Below, in pieces: positions 6,967 to 14,379 of a DNA stretch of 19,403 bases. The notes under the pieces are model-generated. The model was not told the origin of the DNA and did no database searches. It saw only the letters and a list, made by a program, of their open reading frames with translations. The stretch's first letter is position 1, and every line of letters begins with the position of its first letter. This DNA is from JAKPKF01 sp964579365 (GTDB lineage Bacteria > Patescibacteriota > Dojkabacteria > SC72). The DNA is taken from positions 1 to 19,403 of the forward strand of contig CAZOFW010000010.1 of the NCBI GenBank assembly GCA_964579365.1, given 5' to 3'. The position numbers and the translations under genes were made by a program.

Positions 6967-7590
6967 ATGATGGACGAGAAACCAATGTACAACAGAGAAA
7001 GAAGAGAAAGAAAAGAATTCGACAAGAAATCTCTTCCCATCAGAAGAGTAGCGAAAGTTACAAAAGGTGGTAAAAGATTGAGATTCAGTACTGTAGTGGT
7101 TGTTGGGGATCATAATGGAAAAGTTGGAGTAGGACTTGGAAGAGGAGTAGATGTAAGAAGTGCGGTAGAAAAAGGAGAGAGAATTGCAACTAAAGCCATG
7201 AAGAGAATCGAATTAATTGGAGATACCATTCCACATGAGATTACATACAAATATGGAGCTGCACAAGTTTTACTAAGACCAGCAAGAACTGGTACAGGTG
7301 TAATTGCAGGATCTTCTGTAAGAACAGTATTGGAATTAGCAGGAATTGACAGTGTATACGGAAAGATTCTTGGAACGCCAGAACCAAATGCAAATGCATA
7401 CTGTACATTTGAAGCTTTGAAAGCTTTGAGAAATGGTAGAGTTTTGAGAAAAATGAGTAAGATGAGAGAAAGAATTGAAGTTAAGAAGGAAATAGATGAA
7501 GAGAAAAAGAAGAAAGCTGCAAAAAGAAAAAGCAAAGAGAAGAAAACAGATAGAAATACAGATCGAAATAAAGTAAATAGAAGAAGATAA
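6967..7590 (+). CDS. rpsE: 30S ribosomal protein S5 (uS5) with basic C-terminal tail
   Basis: 207 residues, longer than the usual 165-180. S5 helps form the mRNA entry site and affects decoding fidelity. The N-terminal double-stranded RNA-binding domain shows RVAKVTKGGKRLRFSTVVVV (27-46) and GDHNGKVGVGLGRG. The C-terminal domain has TIPHEI, LLRPARTGTGVIAG and VRTVLELAGI. After about residue 170 comes a highly charged Lys/Glu/Arg tail ending NRRR. Two start codons are adjacent (ATGATG, 6967/6970). The stop and the rplO start overlap as TAATG, so no rpmD lies between. Confidence 0.97.
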   Translation: MMDEKPMYNRERRERKEFDKKSLPIRRVAKVTKGGKRLRFSTVVVVGDHNGKVGVGLGRGVDVRSAVEKGERIATKAMKRIELIGDTIPHEITYKYGAAQVLLRPARTGTGVIAGSSVRTVLELAGIDSVYGKILGTPEPNANAYCTFEALKALRNGRVLRKMSKMRERIEVKKEIDEEKKKKAAKRKSKEKKTDRNTDRNKVNRRR

Positions 7591-8036
7591 TGAAACTAGA
7601 AACAATAACAAGAAGAAAAACTAGAGTAATGAAGGCAAAAAGAATCGGAAGAGGATACGGTAGTGGTGTTGGAGGACATACAGTTGGAAGAGGAGCAAAA
7701 GGACAGAAATCTAGATCTGGACACAAATCTCTTATATCTTTCGAAGGTGGTAATGTACCATTCTACAGAAGAATGCCAAAATACAAAGGCTTTAATAACA
7801 AATTTAAAGTAGAAAATGCAGCAGTTAATGTGTTTACACTAGAAGAGAACTTTAAAGAAGGAGAAACAGTAACAGTTGAATCTCTAAAAGAAAAGGGAAT
7901 TGTTAGAAAAAATGCAGCTTCAGTAAAGATTCTTGGAAATGGAGATATAAAGAAAAAGATAACAATCGAAGGAATTGAGTTAGTATCATCCTCTGCTAGA
8001 GCAAAAATTGAGAAAGCCGGAGGATCTATAAAATAG
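7590..8036 (+). CDS. rplO: 50S ribosomal protein L15 (uL15)
   Basis: 148 residues, normal. L15 is a late assembly protein that contacts many 23S helices. The Gly/Arg-rich N-terminus is clear: RIGRGYGSGVGGHTVGRGAK (17-36), then GQKSRSGHKS and the FEGGNVPFYRRMPKYKGFNN block. The C-terminal domain ends with ARAKIEKAGGSIK. The start overlaps the rpsE stop by one base; in most bacteria rpmD (L30) intervenes at this point. Confidence 0.97.
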   Translation: MKLETITRRKTRVMKAKRIGRGYGSGVGGHTVGRGAKGQKSRSGHKSLISFEGGNVPFYRRMPKYKGFNNKFKVENAAVNVFTLEENFKEGETVTVESLKEKGIVRKNAASVKILGNGDIKKKITIEGIELVSSSARAKIEKAGGSIK

Positions 8037-8046
8037 CCTCTTAAAA

Positions 8047-9312
8047 ATGATAAATATAAAAGATCGCATAAAGTCTATTTTCAAGACAAAGGAGATTCGT
8101 AATAAAATAATCTTCTCTATTTTAATACTTCTAATCTATAGAGTACTTTCCGCAGTCCCTATTTCTGGTATACCAGCTGATGCATTAGTAGAACTATTTA
8201 AAGGTACTCAATTTGGGGATATACTCTCAACTGTATCTGGAGGTGTTTTAGAATCTGCAACAATAGTGGCAATAGGACTTACACCATATATTAACGCTTC
8301 TATCATTTTCCAACTTCTTGGAACAGTAATACCAAAACTTCAAGAGCTTAGAAAAGAAGGCCCAGAAGGAAGAAGAAAAATCAGTATGTATACAAGATTA
8401 GCAACTGTACCTCTAGCAATTCTTCAGTCATTTGTAATATATTCAACACTTAGAGGCTTTGGGCTTATTGGAACCTTGGGAACTTTGGAATTAGTGGTCA
8501 TGGCTGCTACACTAACTGCCGGTGCTGTTGTAATGATGTGGATGGGAGAATTGATATCTGAAGATGGTATCGGAGGAGGAACTTCCTACCTTATTATGCT
8601 TGGAATACTCTCGGGTATTCCTGGAACAGTTAGGACGAATTTCTTAACAATGGATCCTCTCCAGAAGAGTTTCTTTATTGGAATCTCTGTTCTATTAATT
8701 GTTGCGACTATCATTATCACTCAAACGGAAAGAAGAGTCCCAATCCAGTATTCAAGGAGGGTTCGAGCTGGCGGAGCAATGGACAGTTATATTCCTATTA
8801 AGTTAACTCAATCTGGTGTTATGCCAGTTATCTTCGCAATGTCACTGTTCTCTTTTCCTCAATTAATTGGTAAATTTCTCGTAAGTAAAGATTACTCTGA
8901 GAATATAACAATATGGGGAAACAAAATACTAGAACTGATGAATAACCAGTATTTCTACAATATCTCCGTATTCGTATTAATAATTGTCTTCTCCTTCTTC
9001 TATCTTACAGTCGTCTTCAATACTGATGAACTATCGGAGAATCTTCAAAAGCAGGGCGCATTTATTCAAGGAATCAGGCCGGGTAACGAGACTTCAGAAT
9101 ATTTGAGAAAGGTAAGCTTCAGATTAGCAGCAGTAGGAGCACTCTTCTTAGCTTTGGTCTCTATTCTCCCAAACATCTTCATAAATACAGGATTTATAAC
9201 CGCAACAGTAATATCTGGGACAGGTCTTCTCATTGTAGTAGGAGTTGTTCTTGATATGAAGAGGCAGATAGAGTCCATGATGATTGTGCGAAGTTACGAT
9301 AAATACCTCTAG
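8047..9312 (+). CDS. secY: Preprotein translocase subunit SecY
   Basis: 421 residues with about ten hydrophobic helices. SecY forms the membrane channel for secreted and inner-membrane proteins with SecE and SecA or the ribosome. Markers: a basic N-terminus then TM1 (about 19-37), TPYINASIIFQLL in TM2, the cytosolic LRKEGPEGRRK loop, ERRVPIQYSRR before TM6, and the ENLQKQGAFIQGIRPGNET loop (about 332-350) that contacts SecA and ribosomes. It ends with VVLDMKRQIES and a C-terminal helix. It closes the spc block as usual, 10 bp after rplO, and has no SD close to the start. Confidence 0.98.
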   Translation: MINIKDRIKSIFKTKEIRNKIIFSILILLIYRVLSAVPISGIPADALVELFKGTQFGDILSTVSGGVLESATIVAIGLTPYINASIIFQLLGTVIPKLQELRKEGPEGRRKISMYTRLATVPLAILQSFVIYSTLRGFGLIGTLGTLELVVMAATLTAGAVVMMWMGELISEDGIGGGTSYLIMLGILSGIPGTVRTNFLTMDPLQKSFFIGISVLLIVATIIITQTERRVPIQYSRRVRAGGAMDSYIPIKLTQSGVMPVIFAMSLFSFPQLIGKFLVSKDYSENITIWGNKILELMNNQYFYNISVFVLIIVFSFFYLTVVFNTDELSENLQKQGAFIQGIRPGNETSEYLRKVSFRLAAVGALFLALVSILPNIFINTGFITATVISGTGLLIVVGVVLDMKRQIESMMIVRSYDKYL

Positions 9313-9339
9313 ATACTGTTTTCTGGTGTAATATATTTG

Positions 9340-9348
9340 TGCTATCAT
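9340..9348 (+). promoter_or_regulatory. Putative extended -10 promoter for adk
   Basis: TGCTATCAT is a TGN extended -10 element followed by TATCAT (5 of 6 to consensus) in the 72 bp between secY and adk. No good -35 box is visible at the expected distance; TTTTCT near 9319-9324 is the best candidate. A start near 9355 would leave a leader of about 30 nt without an SD. adk could also be read through from secY. Confidence 0.4.
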
Positions 9349-9384
9349 ATCTATTAATAATCTTGACCTAATTTAGTACAAACT

Positions 9385-10032
9385 ATGAAAACCATACTCT
9401 TCCATGGCCCTTCCGGATCCGGCAAAGATACACAGGTAGAACTTCTTGAAGAGAAATTTGAGATAGAAAAGATTGGAACAGGAGAGATGTTTAGACAGAT
9501 GTATTCTGAAGGAGATATAGATGCAATTAAAGCGTATGAATATTGGCATGTAGGGAAGTTTGTCCCAAATGAGTTAACATACAAGATGTTCTCAAAATGG
9601 TTGACTAAGTTTAACCAGGAGAAAGATTGGATGCTGGTTTCTGTTGTAAGAGATATAGGTCAAGTCCCATTATTGGACGAATTATTAGCTCAATATGGGA
9701 GAAAGTTAGATGTCTTTTTACATCTAAAACTCTCTGAAGAGATGGCAATTGAGAGAAGAACTCTTAGGTGGACATGTCCAAGATGTAGCGCTACATACCA
9801 CAAAAAGTACAAAAGAGAGACTGTAGAAGGCTACTGTGATAAGTGTGGTATGAAGCTAATTCAAAGAGAAGACGATACCCTCGAAAGAACGAAAAGTTTG
9901 TACAATGAGTATCAAAGGACAATCGCACCAATACTCATCGAATATTCAAACAGAGGAATCGTAAAAGAAGTGGATGCTTCGCCAAGTATTGATGAGATTC
10001 ACCAAGAGATAATTAGGCAATTAAACTTGTAA
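9385..10032 (+). CDS. adk: Adenylate kinase family protein with divergent NMP-binding motif
   Basis: 215 residues, the length of long-form bacterial adenylate kinase, which interconverts ATP, AMP and ADP. The P-loop reads GPSGSGKDT (8-16; usually GKGT). AMP-site features GTGEMFR (31-37) and FVPNE are present. The normally near-invariant DGFPRT-x2-Q reads VSVVRD-x2-Q (85-93): R89 and Q93 are kept, but the Asp-Gly-Phe-Pro is lost. The LID carries four cysteines (C131, C134, C151, C154) as in zinc-LID enzymes, and QREDD (160-164). By eye the second catalytic Arg after that motif (E. coli R167) aligns with L172. Position after secY supports adk, but substrate preference may differ; map, often next, is absent. 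Confidence 0.85.
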   Translation: MKTILFHGPSGSGKDTQVELLEEKFEIEKIGTGEMFRQMYSEGDIDAIKAYEYWHVGKFVPNELTYKMFSKWLTKFNQEKDWMLVSVVRDIGQVPLLDELLAQYGRKLDVFLHLKLSEEMAIERRTLRWTCPRCSATYHKKYKRETVEGYCDKCGMKLIQREDDTLERTKSLYNEYQRTIAPILIEYSNRGIVKEVDASPSIDEIHQEIIRQLNL

Positions 10033-10097
10033 ATAATCGGTTTTTTTGATATTCTTTCTCTGTTCCCTTTCAGGTAACGCATTATTTCACGATTTTG

Positions 10098-10126
10098 TTG
10101 AAACAAAGGCGCTACTTTGATATAAT
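10098..10126 (+). promoter_or_regulatory. Sigma70-type promoter for the infA-rpsI operon
   Basis: TTGAAA at 10098-10103 and TATAAT at 10121-10126 are separated by exactly 17 bp, near-consensus -35 and -10 boxes. Predicted start is about 10133, giving a leader of roughly 27 nt to infA. This is the best promoter in the window and divides the cluster into an upstream (S10-spc-adk) and a downstream (infA-alpha) transcription unit. The rest of 10033-10159 holds a T7 run at 10041-10047, with no GC-rich stem before it. Confidence 0.8.
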
Positions 10127-10159
10127 GCTTGGGAGTCTGTTTACATAGAATAGCTAATA

Positions 10160-10393
10160 ATGATTGACAGTAAAAAAGTATTTGAATTTGAGGGAGTGGT
10201 GAAAGAAAGTTTGCCAAACACTCAATTTGTTGTTGAGATAGATGTAAACGGAGAAAAGCATAATGTAATAGGGTATCTTTCAGGAAAAATGAGAATGCAC
10301 TACATTCGAATTCTTGAAGGAGATAAGGTCAAGATAGAGATGAGCCCCTATGATAAAGAAAAGGGAAGAATAACATATAGATATATGAACTAA
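10160..10393 (+). CDS. infA: Translation initiation factor IF-1
   Basis: 77 residues (72 is usual). IF-1 is an OB-fold protein that occupies the A site of the 30S subunit during initiation. FEFEGVVKESLPNTQFVVEI (8-27), GYLSGKMRMHYIRILEGDKV (38-57) and the C-terminal SPYDKEKGRITYRY are diagnostic. It is the first gene after the strong promoter and is followed after 1 bp by rpmJ, the standard infA-rpmJ-rpsM order. The leader has no SD (ATAGAATAGCTAATA). Confidence 0.98.
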   Translation: MIDSKKVFEFEGVVKESLPNTQFVVEIDVNGEKHNVIGYLSGKMRMHYIRILEGDKVKIEMSPYDKEKGRITYRYMN

Positions 10394-10394
10394 A

Positions 10395-10511
10395 ATGAAA
10401 GTACAAGCTTCTGTAAAAAAAAGATGTCCAGATTGTTACTCCGTAAAAAGAGGCAGAAGAGTTTATGTGTACTGTAAAAAGAATCCTAAACATAAGCAAA
10501 GACAAGGTTAA
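10395..10511 (+). CDS. rpmJ: 50S ribosomal protein L36 (bL36)
   Basis: This is a short gene of 38 codons, exactly the family length. L36 is a small zinc protein that stabilises 23S rRNA near the factor-binding region. The sequence begins MKVQASVKKRCPDC and ends NPKHKQRQG. The zinc ligands are C11, C14, C27 and H33 in the C-x2-C-x12-C-x5-H spacing of the zinc form. It starts 1 bp after the infA stop and lies 20 bp before rpsM. Confidence 0.97.
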   Translation: MKVQASVKKRCPDCYSVKRGRRVYVYCKKNPKHKQRQG

Positions 10512-10531
10512 TATTTTTTTAATTATATTTA

Positions 10532-10915
10532 ATGGCAAGAATCGCAGGAATAGAAATAGAAAATGAAAAGAGACTCTGGGTAGCATTACTCGGAATCTAT
10601 GGTGTTGGAGAAACAAGCGCAAAGGAAATGTGCAAAAAGACCAAGATAGATGAGAATACAAAGATAAAAGATCTTACCGAAGTACAGTTGGATGTAATTA
10701 GAAAATATATTGAAGAGAATTTTGTAGTAGAGGGAGAATTAAGACAGAACATCTTTAGAGATATTAAAAGATTGAAAGATATTAGATGCTACAGAGGGAT
10801 TAGACATAAACTTGGATTACCAGTAAGAGGACAAAGAACTAGACATAATGCTAGAACAAGAAAAGGTAGAGGAAGAGCTGTTGGTGGACTTAAGAGAGTT
10901 TTAGAGAAAACATAA
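10532..10915 (+). CDS. rpsM: 30S ribosomal protein S13 (uS13)
   Basis: 127 residues, normal. S13 is in the 30S head, bridges to L5 and contacts P-site tRNA through its C-terminal tail. Motifs: MARIAGIEIENEKRLWVAL (1-19), the helix-hairpin-helix-like GIYGVGETSAKEMCKK, RDIKRLKDIRCYRGIRHKLG and LPVRGQRTRHNARTRKGRGR. The leader is an AT-only stretch (TTTTTTTAATTATATTTA) with no SD. Confidence 0.98.
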   Translation: MARIAGIEIENEKRLWVALLGIYGVGETSAKEMCKKTKIDENTKIKDLTEVQLDVIRKYIEENFVVEGELRQNIFRDIKRLKDIRCYRGIRHKLGLPVRGQRTRHNARTRKGRGRAVGGLKRVLEKT

Positions 10916-10931
10916 CATAACTATTAATTAA

Positions 10932-11318
10932 ATGGCAAAAGCAAAGACAAGTAAAAAAGCTAAGAAAGTTGTTACAAGTGGAATGGCAGCAATACAGTCC
11001 ACTTTTAATAACACGATCATTACATTAACAGATGAGAATGGAGAAGTTTTGGGTCAGGGGTCTCCAAGTATGGTTGGGTTTAAGGGTGCAAGAAGAAGTA
11101 CAGCATTTGCAGCTACAAAAGCAGCAATTGAAGTAGCAGAAAGAGTAATCAAGAAATTTGGATTGAAAGAAGTTAAGGTATTTATCAAAGGACCAGGAGC
11201 AGGAAGAAATTCTGCTGTTAAAGGACTAGATAGTGCCGGACTTAAAGTTACGATGTTGGTAGATAGAACCCCTATCCCACATAACGGTTGTAGAGCAAGA
11301 AAATTGCCAAGAAAATAA
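10932..11318 (+). CDS. rpsK: 30S ribosomal protein S11 (uS11)
   Basis: 128 residues, normal. S11 lies on the 30S platform near the E site and mRNA exit. The N-terminus is Lys-rich; the core shows IQSTFNNTIITLTDENGEVL (21-40), GFKGARRSTAFAA, and KGPGAGRNSAVKGL. The C-terminus reads PIPHNGCRARKLPRK, where many bacteria have NGCRPPKRRRV. The start is preceded by TATTAATTAA, a motif shared with rpsD. Confidence 0.98.
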   Translation: MAKAKTSKKAKKVVTSGMAAIQSTFNNTIITLTDENGEVLGQGSPSMVGFKGARRSTAFAATKAAIEVAERVIKKFGLKEVKVFIKGPGAGRNSAVKGLDSAGLKVTMLVDRTPIPHNGCRARKLPRK

Positions 11319-11343
11319 TAATATATAACGATTAATTAATTAA

Positions 11344-11955
11344 ATGGGTAGATATACAGGACCAAAAGAAAGATTAAGTAGAAGAGAAGGAGTAAACCTC
11401 CACCTTAAAGGTGAGAGATCTTTCTCAGATAAGAATGGATTACAAAGAAAACCTTTTGTTCCTGGACAACATGGAAGTAAAAGAAAAACCAGATTATCTA
11501 ACTACGGTATTCAACTTAGAGAGAAGCAGAAAGTTAAGAGAACATATGGATTGAGAGAGAAACAAATGAAATCTGTGTTTAAAGAAGCAGATAGAAGATC
11601 AAAAGCTAGAAATTCAGATAAAGGATTAGAGCTTTTAAGAATTCTAGAATTAAGACTGGACAACGTTTTGTATTTAGCAGGACTTGCACATTCAAGAAAC
11701 TCTGCAAGACAAGCAGTTGTTCATGGACATGTAAAATTGAATGATTCTAAATGTAGAATCCCATCTCTTGAACTAAAAGAAGGAGATAGTGTTGAATTAA
11801 AATTGGCTAAACTTGCACCTTCAAAGAAATTCTTTGCTACACCTAAATGGATTGAAACAAAGGATTCAAAATGTACAGTTGCAAACCTACCAATAAGAGA
11901 AGATATCGATGAAGGTATTAAGGAAAACCTTGTAATTGAGTTCTACTCAAGATAA
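11344..11955 (+). CDS. rpsD: 30S ribosomal protein S4 (uS4), zinc-free form
   Basis: 203 residues, normal. S4 initiates 16S assembly; with S3 and S5 it lines the mRNA entry channel. MGRYTGPKERLSRREG (1-16) and FVPGQHGSKRK are present, but the N-terminal cysteines of zinc-type S4 are replaced (none in residues 1-45), so this is the C-minus form. The S4 RNA-binding domain is clear at LELRLDNVLYLAGLAHSRNS (about 99-118) with ARQAVVHGHVKLN. ATTAATTAATTAA precedes the ATG, with no SD. Confidence 0.98.
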   Translation: MGRYTGPKERLSRREGVNLHLKGERSFSDKNGLQRKPFVPGQHGSKRKTRLSNYGIQLREKQKVKRTYGLREKQMKSVFKEADRRSKARNSDKGLELLRILELRLDNVLYLAGLAHSRNSARQAVVHGHVKLNDSKCRIPSLELKEGDSVELKLAKLAPSKKFFATPKWIETKDSKCTVANLPIREDIDEGIKENLVIEFYSR

Positions 11956-11972
11956 TTTTTAATAAAAAATAC

Positions 11973-12938
11973 ATGGAAGCTTTTACAGATATAAAAGTAG
12001 TAATAAAAGAAGAGAAAGACAACTTCGGACTCTTTGAAATTTCCCCTCTTCCAAGAGGATATGGAAATACACTTGGAAATGGATTGAGAAGAATTCTTTA
12101 CTCTAGTCTTAAGGGAACAGGAATTACCCAGGTTAAGATTGCTGGTGTAGAGCATGAATACTCAACAATAGAAGGTATAAAAGAGGATATGGTTGACGTA
12201 ATCTTGAACTTAAAACAGGTAAAATTCAAAACAAACCTAGATGAGGTCTTCACTTGTAAAATCTCTGCAAAGGGAAAGAAAGAAGTTAAAGCTTCAGATA
12301 TTGAAATATCAGGAGATCTTGAAGTAGTAAACAAAGATTTACACATTGCTACACTAACAGATGCATCTTCAAAATTAGATATGGAATTAACTGTAGTATC
12401 AGGAATTGGATATAAAAGCATAGATCAGAATGCAAGAAAAGAAGTAGGACTAATCCCTCTTGATTGTGATTTCTCTCCTATAGAGAAGATCAGCTTAAGT
12501 GTTGAACAAGCAAGAAAAGGACAGGAAACAGACTTGGATGCAGTATTGATTGGTGTAACAACTGATGGAAGTATTACTCCTAAAGATGCTTTGGTAGAAT
12601 CTGCAAAAATACTTCAGGAATTTGCAGGAAAAGTAATGATTGCAATGGGAATTTCTCAGAAAGAAGTAGAAATACTTGCAGAAGAAGCAAACAAAGTAGA
12701 AGTAGTAGAGGAAGAGACAACAATAATTAATGATGAAATTGGAAGTTGGAAAGTAGAAGATTTACCAATATCTAAGAGATCCAAAACAGGACTTTTAGCG
12801 GGTAACTACAAAACAGTTGCAGACTTAAGAAGCACAACAGCAACAGATCTTTTGAACTTACCAGGATTTGGAAACAAATCTTTGAATGAAGTATTAGAAC
12901 TTTTAAACCAGTACGGTATTAACATCAGAGGAATCTAA
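11973..12938 (+). CDS. rpoA: DNA-directed RNA polymerase alpha subunit
   Basis: 321 residues, normal. The N-terminal domain carries the dimerisation and beta/beta' contact motif PRGYGNTLGNGLRRILYSSL (27-46) and the GYKSID loop; an acidic linker (about 240-255) leads to the alpha-CTD (about 256-321). The CTD binds UP elements and activators. By eye against E. coli, R265 (here R269), G296 (G300), K298 (K302), S299 (S303) and E302 (E306) are retained. N268 aligns with T272 and K271 with L275. It lies between rpsD and rplQ, the canonical alpha operon place. Confidence 0.98.
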   Translation: MEAFTDIKVVIKEEKDNFGLFEISPLPRGYGNTLGNGLRRILYSSLKGTGITQVKIAGVEHEYSTIEGIKEDMVDVILNLKQVKFKTNLDEVFTCKISAKGKKEVKASDIEISGDLEVVNKDLHIATLTDASSKLDMELTVVSGIGYKSIDQNARKEVGLIPLDCDFSPIEKISLSVEQARKGQETDLDAVLIGVTTDGSITPKDALVESAKILQEFAGKVMIAMGISQKEVEILAEEANKVEVVEEETTIINDEIGSWKVEDLPISKRSKTGLLAGNYKTVADLRSTTATDLLNLPGFGNKSLNEVLELLNQYGINIRGI

Positions 12939-12940
12939 GA

Positions 12941-13459
12941 ATGTACAAAGGAGTTAAGAAATCAAAATTAGGAAGAAAAGCATCAAACAGAAATTTGCTT
13001 ATGCTCAATTTAACAAGATCTCTCTTTAAGAGTGGTCAAATTGTTACATCCTCTGCAAGAGCAAAGGCTTTAAAGCAGACTGTAGAATCTTTGATTTCAA
13101 AAATGAAAACGCCTAAGAACGCCTTAGTTTTGAGAAGAGATTTACAAAACGTATTCGGCAATGATGAATTAGTAAAGAAAGCAATGGAATATTCTACAAA
13201 AGAGAAAACTGGAATTGTAATTAGAAAAGTTGGATTCAGAAAAGGAGATAATACAGAAGAGTCAAGAATAGAATTAATAGGTTTGGCAAAAAAGAAAGGT
13301 AAAGTAGTAGCAAAGAAGACAAAGGAAGATGACAAGAAAGAGATAAAGGAAACAGAAGTTAATAAAGCAGACTTAGAGAAGAGATCCGCACAGAAGAGCA
13401 TAGATAAATCTACAGTATTTAAGAAAACAGAGAGAGCTAAGAGCAGATCCGGACTTTAA
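12941..13459 (+). CDS. rplQ: 50S ribosomal protein L17 (bL17) with long charged C-terminal extension
   Basis: 172 residues; the conserved core is about 115. L17 lies near the tunnel exit. The core begins MYKGVKKSKLGRKASNRNLL, replacing the usual MRHRKSGRKLGR start, and includes NLTRSLFKSGQIVTSSARAK (23-42). From about residue 116 onward the protein is a Lys/Glu/Asp-rich tail with no recognisable domain, ending KSRSGL. The start is 2 bp after rpoA. AGAGGA 8 bp upstream, inside rpoA, is one of the very few SD-like sequences in the window. Confidence 0.95.
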   Translation: MYKGVKKSKLGRKASNRNLLMLNLTRSLFKSGQIVTSSARAKALKQTVESLISKMKTPKNALVLRRDLQNVFGNDELVKKAMEYSTKEKTGIVIRKVGFRKGDNTEESRIELIGLAKKKGKVVAKKTKEDDKKEIKETEVNKADLEKRSAQKSIDKSTVFKKTERAKSRSGL

Positions 13460-13475
13460 TTAAGAAATATAGAGA

Positions 13476-13910
13476 ATGAAATATAAAACAACCTGGACAA
13501 AAAAAGAAGATGTAAAAAGAAATTGGTACATCGTAGATGTAAAAGACCAGATATTGGGTAGAGCTGCAACAAAGATAGCCTCTCTTCTAATTGGAAAAGA
13601 AAAAGTAAATTCAGTTCCAAATCTAGATAACGGAGATTATGTAATAGTCATAAACAGTGATCACATCAAATTAACCAGAGGAAAAGAAGCAACCAAAGTT
13701 TACTACACTCACTCAACATATCCAGGTGGTCTAAAAGAGATCGCATTCTCAAAATTACTCAAAGAAGATTCCCCAAGAATTATTAAGAATGCAGTTTTGA
13801 ATATGTTACCAAATAACAAATTAAGAGATACTAGAATGCCAAGATTGTATGTATATCCTACAGAGGAACATAAGAATGGTGGTCAGAAACCTATTGAGAT
13901 TAAATTATAA
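13476..13910 (+). CDS. rplM: 50S ribosomal protein L13 (uL13)
   Basis: 144 residues, normal. L13 is an early-assembling 23S rRNA binder. Motifs: NWYIVDVKDQILGRAATKIA (16-35), YVIVINSDHIKLT (about 50-62), YYTHSTYPGGLKE, and RIIKNAVLNMLPNNKLRDTR before the C-terminal LYVYPTEEHKNGGQKP. It is paired with rpsI 12 bp downstream, as in nearly all bacteria, here fused to the end of the alpha operon. Confidence 0.98.
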   Translation: MKYKTTWTKKEDVKRNWYIVDVKDQILGRAATKIASLLIGKEKVNSVPNLDNGDYVIVINSDHIKLTRGKEATKVYYTHSTYPGGLKEIAFSKLLKEDSPRIIKNAVLNMLPNNKLRDTRMPRLYVYPTEEHKNGGQKPIEIKL

Positions 13911-13922
13911 TATTACTAAATA

Positions 13923-14315
13923 GTGGAGAAATATTTCGAAAGTACAGGAAGAAGAAAAAGATCAACAGCAAGAGTAAGAATCTTTGAAGGAAGTAAAGCA
14001 TCTACAGTAAATGGTAAGGCCTTAGTAGATTTTGTTAAAGATTCAAACAAAACAGCACTGTACATCGAAAGACCATTGATAGTAACAGGATTAGAGAAGA
14101 GATATTACTTCTCTGCACATGTAAATGGTGGTGGAATAACAGGACAGGCAGATGCAATAAGACTTGGACTTGCTAGAGCAATCTACGACATGAACCCAGA
14201 GCTTAAAACAATCTTAAGAAAAGAAGAGCTTGTTACAAGAGATAGAAGAGAAGTTGAAAGAAAGAAATACAGTCAACTTAAAGCAAGAAAGAAACCACAG
14301 TTCTCAAAGAGATAG
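13923..14315 (+). CDS. rpsI: 30S ribosomal protein S9 (uS9), GTG start
   Basis: 130 residues, normal. The extended S9 C-terminus reaches the P-site tRNA. The C-terminus KKPQFSKR closely matches the normal PQYSKR end, including the final Arg. Other motifs: FESTGRRKRSTARVRI near the N-terminus and HVNGGGITGQADAIRLGLAR (about 66-85). Translation must begin at the GTG at 13923 because no upstream ATG lies in this frame before the rplM stop. It ends with TAG and appears to be the last gene of the operon, though no terminator hairpin is visible. Confidence 0.97.
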   Translation: MEKYFESTGRRKRSTARVRIFEGSKASTVNGKALVDFVKDSNKTALYIERPLIVTGLEKRYYFSAHVNGGGITGQADAIRLGLARAIYDMNPELKTILRKEELVTRDRREVERKKYSQLKARKKPQFSKR

Positions 14316-14322
14316 TTCCTCG

Positions 14323-14351
14323 TTGATATTGTTCCCATATTTAGATAGCAT
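14323..14351 (+). promoter_or_regulatory. Putative promoter for the DUF4349-type gene
   Basis: TTGATA (14323-14328) and TAGCAT (14346-14351) are spaced by 17 bp, matching 5 of 6 and 4 of 6 consensus positions. A start near 14358 would give a leader of about 22 nt. It lies in the 64 bp between rpsI and the next gene, suggesting that gene is not simply the tail of the ribosomal operon. Confidence 0.45.
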
Positions 14352-14379
14352 TTAGATACTAAGTTATTATATTTAGTAT

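Noticed and set aside
10020..10050. Intrinsic terminator after adk (T7 run at 10041-10047)
   Set aside because: There is no GC-rich stem immediately before the T run.
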